From: Methanocorpusculum sp.
Lineage (GTDB): Archaea; Halobacteriota; Methanomicrobia; Methanomicrobiales; Methanocorpusculaceae
Assembly (NCBI GenBank): GCA_017408885.1
Contig: JAFQTT010000013.1
Span: forward strand, 1-64,000
Direction: 5' to 3'
DNA length: 64,000 bases
Part shown: piece after piece, positions 61,734-64,000 of the stretch
How positions within the stretch are numbered: position 1 is the stretch's first letter
Layout: every line of letters begins with the position of its first letter
Program-made: the position numbers and the translations under genes
Notes under the pieces: generated by a model
Database searches by the model: none
Told to the model about the DNA's origin: nothing
What the model saw: the letters and a program-made list of their open reading frames with translations, nothing else

Positions 61734-62846
61734 ATGGGTTTTGATGAAGAGATTCGTGCTATTGAGGACGAGATACGAAATACAAAATATAACAAAGCAA
61801 CCTCACAGCACATAGGACGTTTAAAGGCAAAACTTGCCAAGATGAAGGACGAGGCGGTCATGCGTGCCATGAAATCCGCCGGCGGAGGCGAAGGTTACGC
61901 AGTCAAAAAGAGCGGAGACGGAACGATTGTCTTAGTCGGCTTCCCGTCTGTTGGTAAATCCACGCTTCTCAACCGCTTAACCGGTGCTGAAAGCCAGACC
62001 GGAGCATACGCATTCACCACACTTACAGTCGTCCCGGGATTAATGGAGTACAAGGGCGCAAAAATCCAGATTTTAGATATCCCAGGATTAATTGCCGGAG
62101 CAGCCATGGGCAAAGGACGCGGAAAGGAAGTTATCGCTGTGGTTAGAACAGCAGACCTAATCGTCATCTTAGGAGATGTCTTCAACGCAGTCCACGTCGA
62201 TGTCTTAATGCGCGAACTCTACGACTCAGGTATCCGCATCAACAAGGAAAAGCCGGACATCACCATCAAGAAAACCACCTCAGGCGGAGTCTCACTCCAC
62301 ACTGTTGGAGCATCTTCTGTGAACATTGAAGAGGTGCGCGCAATCCTTGCCGAGAACAAGATTATGAATGCAGAAGTTCTCTGCCGCGGAAAGGACATCA
62401 CACAAGATGACATCGTCGATGCCATGATGGGCAACCGTATGTACATCCCGGCATTTATCGCCATCAACAAGGTCGATTTAATCACACCTGAGCAGAGAAA
62501 AGAGGTAGAAGACCACATGCGCGAGAAGTACGGTGTTGACCCGATTATGATTTCCGCGCACGCAAAATACAATATCGACACCCTTCAGGATGCAATCTAC
62601 GACCACTTAGGCTTCGTGCGCATTTACTTAAAGCCGTACGGACATGAAGCAGACATGGACGAGCCGATGATCATGAGAAAGGGAACCAAGATTGAAGACA
62701 TCTGTAAGAGACTTCACCGCGACTTCGTCGACCAGTTCAGATATGCAAAAATCTGGGGACCATCCGTTAAGCACGACGCAGCAAAAGTCGGACTTCAGCA
62801 CGTAGTTGCTGACGGCGATATTGTAACTATCGTTACAAAACTCTAA
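61734..62846 (+). CDS. DRG-family (Obg/DRG) GTPase
   Basis: A 370-residue archaeal/eukaryotic DRG-type GTPase linked to ribosome function. A helical N terminus is followed by G1 GFPSVGKSTLLNRLTG near 65-80, G3 LDIPGLIAGAAMGKGRGKE, G4 NKVD (AINKVDLITPEQ) and a C-terminal TGS domain with IWGPSVKHDAAKVGL and VVADGDIVTIVTKL. Length is typical. TATA-like GATATTTTATC lies about 36 bases before the ATG. Monocistronic between the tRNA pair and the ArsP-like permease. Confidence 0.95.
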   Translation: MGFDEEIRAIEDEIRNTKYNKATSQHIGRLKAKLAKMKDEAVMRAMKSAGGGEGYAVKKSGDGTIVLVGFPSVGKSTLLNRLTGAESQTGAYAFTTLTVVPGLMEYKGAKIQILDIPGLIAGAAMGKGRGKEVIAVVRTADLIVILGDVFNAVHVDVLMRELYDSGIRINKEKPDITIKKTTSGGVSLHTVGASSVNIEEVRAILAENKIMNAEVLCRGKDITQDDIVDAMMGNRMYIPAFIAINKVDLITPEQRKEVEDHMREKYGVDPIMISAHAKYNIDTLQDAIYDHLGFVRIYLKPYGHEADMDEPMIMRKGTKIEDICKRLHRDFVDQFRYAKIWGPSVKHDAAKVGLQHVVADGDIVTIVTKL

Positions 62847-63015
62847 TCTTTTTTTTATAGATAATTTTCAACACCACTTAGCAGAATTTCATCTTGTAAA
62901 AGGCAAACTGAAGAAAACATATTTTGAAAAAAAAGAGATGGATAGATTCTCAAACATCACATCGAGTACCGCTGTTTCATTTACAGAAGAATACTGAAGA
63001 CAACACCCATCTTTT

Positions 63016-63897
63016 TTAGATGATAATCTGCATTGTAAGTCCGGTAAGAACGGCGACTGCAAACACCAGAATAATAAATACCCAGAGAAGTTTTTTCCTG
63101 AACATTGCAGACAGCATAATAATCTCAGGGAGACTTAAACCTGCGCCGCCGATTAACAGAGACACTACAGAACCAACACCCATGCCTTTGGCGATCAATG
63201 CAGCACCTATTGGAAGAATTGTCTCTGCACGAATATAGAGTGGAATTCCAATAATCGCAGCAAGAGGAACTGCAAACAGATTTTCAGGACCGGCCACAGC
63301 AAGAACCCACTCTGACGGGAGGAAACCATGTATCACAGAACCCACTGCTGCTCCAAGCAGCAGGTATGGAAACATCTGTTTGAAAATTTTCACTGCATAT
63401 CGAACAACCCGCTGGAATTTTGGACCGACCTCTTCAACCAACCCTTCAACAACAACTTCTTTCAGGCAACTGGAAAAACCTGCTTTTTCCAGAACCAATC
63501 CTGCTGTGACAGACACAACAAACATAATTACAGCATAAATCACAGTAATTTTTGGGCCGAAAAGAACAGCCATCATAGTCAGGATTACCGGATTCATAAG
63601 CGGCGATGCAAAAAGAAAAGACATTGCACTGGAAAATGCCACCCCTGAATTCAGAAGACCGAGAGTTATCGGAATCGTTGAGCAGGAGCAAAACGGTGTT
63701 AGAGCACCAAATACTGCTCCAAGAATACTTCCCAGAAACGAGCGTTTAGTACCCAGCACACGTTGAATGCGCTCTTTTGAAATATATACAGAAAGAATGC
63801 CGACAAGAATACTTACCAATACAAAAAGAACTGCAAGTTCAAGCGAAATAGTAACAAATTCTTTGATAGTAATAAGCAGTGAATCAGTGAAACTCAT
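63016..63897 (-). CDS. Permease, ArsP/SO_0444-like (PF03773)
   Basis: A 293-residue protein with eight predicted spans. The family motif FGALTPFCSCSTIPITLGLL has two close Cys (CSC), and the second repeat shows IGIPLYIRAETILPIGAALI. Related permeases export organoarsenicals or copper-associated compounds; the substrate here is unknown. Its start overlaps the stop of an upstream Cys-rich small gene (ATGA), so the two form an operon that may extend past the window edge. The two Cys suggest soft-metal binding. Confidence 0.85.
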   Translation of the reverse strand: MSFTDSLLITIKEFVTISLELAVLFVLVSILVGILSVYISKERIQRVLGTKRSFLGSILGAVFGALTPFCSCSTIPITLGLLNSGVAFSSAMSFLFASPLMNPVILTMMAVLFGPKITVIYAVIMFVVSVTAGLVLEKAGFSSCLKEVVVEGLVEEVGPKFQRVVRYAVKIFKQMFPYLLLGAAVGSVIHGFLPSEWVLAVAGPENLFAVPLAAIIGIPLYIRAETILPIGAALIAKGMGVGSVVSLLIGGAGLSLPEIIMLSAMFRKKLLWVFIILVFAVAVLTGLTMQIII

Positions 63898-63992
63898 TTA
63901 TCCCCCTTCTTCTCAACAATCCTGACGCCGCAGCAGCATCCGCCAGATGAAAATGTCTTTTTCATGCGGTTCAGTAATCCTCCTTTTTCCAC
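63894..63992 (-). CDS. Small Cys-rich peptide upstream of the permease (may be partial)
   Basis: A frame ending MKKTFSSGGCCCGVRIVEKKGDK overlaps the permease start by 4 bases (ATGA). A GTG at 63992 gives 32 residues; ATG at 63965 gives 23; the frame stays open to the window edge, so a longer gene is possible. Three adjacent Cys after a Gly pair suggest binding of arsenic, copper or another soft metal, matching a permease with a CSC motif. I do not recognise a named family. Confidence 0.6.
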   Translation of the reverse strand: MEKGGLLNRMKKTFSSGGCCCGVRIVEKKGDK

Positions 63993-64000
63993 AGTTACCT

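Noticed and set aside
1-64000. CRISPR array, prophage or integrated element
   Set aside because: No spaced direct repeats of array type, no integrase or capsid genes, and the tRNAs have no flanking duplicate ends that I can see.

Overview
The window reads as chromosome of a hydrogenotrophic, formate-using methanogen of the order Methanomicrobiales; a Methanocorpusculum-like genome is my best guess, by inference. Direct signs are an F420-type formate dehydrogenase pair (fdhA-fdhB), two methanofuran biosynthesis genes (mfnD, mfnF), a short NifB, the archaeal membrane-bound LonB protease, deoxyhypusine synthase, TiaS, a Nob1-type endonuclease, a DRG-family GTPase, an archaeal initiator tRNA without encoded CCA, and TATA boxes placed about 25-35 bp before start codons (often implying leaderless mRNAs). 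A bile-salt-hydrolase-type enzyme (6305-7279) suggests an animal-gut lineage.

Layout. 1-5.2 kb: leftward operon of a coiled-coil protein, SMC, ScpA and a 33-residue membrane peptide. 5.4-9 kb: SLOG-fold protein, bile salt hydrolase, membrane protein and TIM-barrel enzyme. 9-12 kb: SDR with TetR regulator and two overlapping paralogous membrane proteins. 12-16 kb: HSR1-like regulator, DUF371, HepT/MntA toxin-antitoxin, deoxyhypusine synthase, FKBP and Hsp20. 16-19 kb: two flippase-like proteins and an FkbM methyltransferase. 19-25 kb: a 373-bp imperfect palindrome, nob1-prs, lonB, a triple zinc-module protein, a 154-bp palindrome and a radical SAM protein. 25-35 kb: DUF362 ferredoxin, CNNM/CorC transporter, exonuclease VII, MFS exporter, HEAT-repeat protein with parvulin, argG and an AglJ-like glycosyltransferase. 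35-41 kb: lipoprotein, TiaS, a Ppx-PPK1 polyphosphate operon and a CbiZ fusion. 41-47 kb: Feo iron uptake behind an array of TTTCGGA half-sites, then a CopA ATPase fused to a CopZ-like domain, with Sua5 and DUF5612. 47-56 kb: mrp-mfnD-mfnF-surE, a PGF-pre-PGF secreted protein and fdhA-fdhB. 56-64 kb: nifB, hisF, patatin, an A24 peptidase, EamA transporter, two tRNAs, DRG GTPase and an ArsP-type permease with a Cys-rich peptide.

The most informative regulatory signals are (i) one 15-bp palindrome, CTTAC-N5-GTAAG, at the same place relative to the TATA box in front of both the HSR1-like regulator and hsp20, which defines a probable heat-shock regulon; (ii) at least seven TTTCGGA/TCCGAAA half-sites upstream of feoA, a likely metal-responsive operator cluster; and (iii) a promoter with two CTTCGAAG boxes 11 bp apart ahead of a strong hairpin at the left edge. 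I found no CRISPR array, prophage or complete insertion sequence. Most of the window is ordinary core genome with short accessory insertions.
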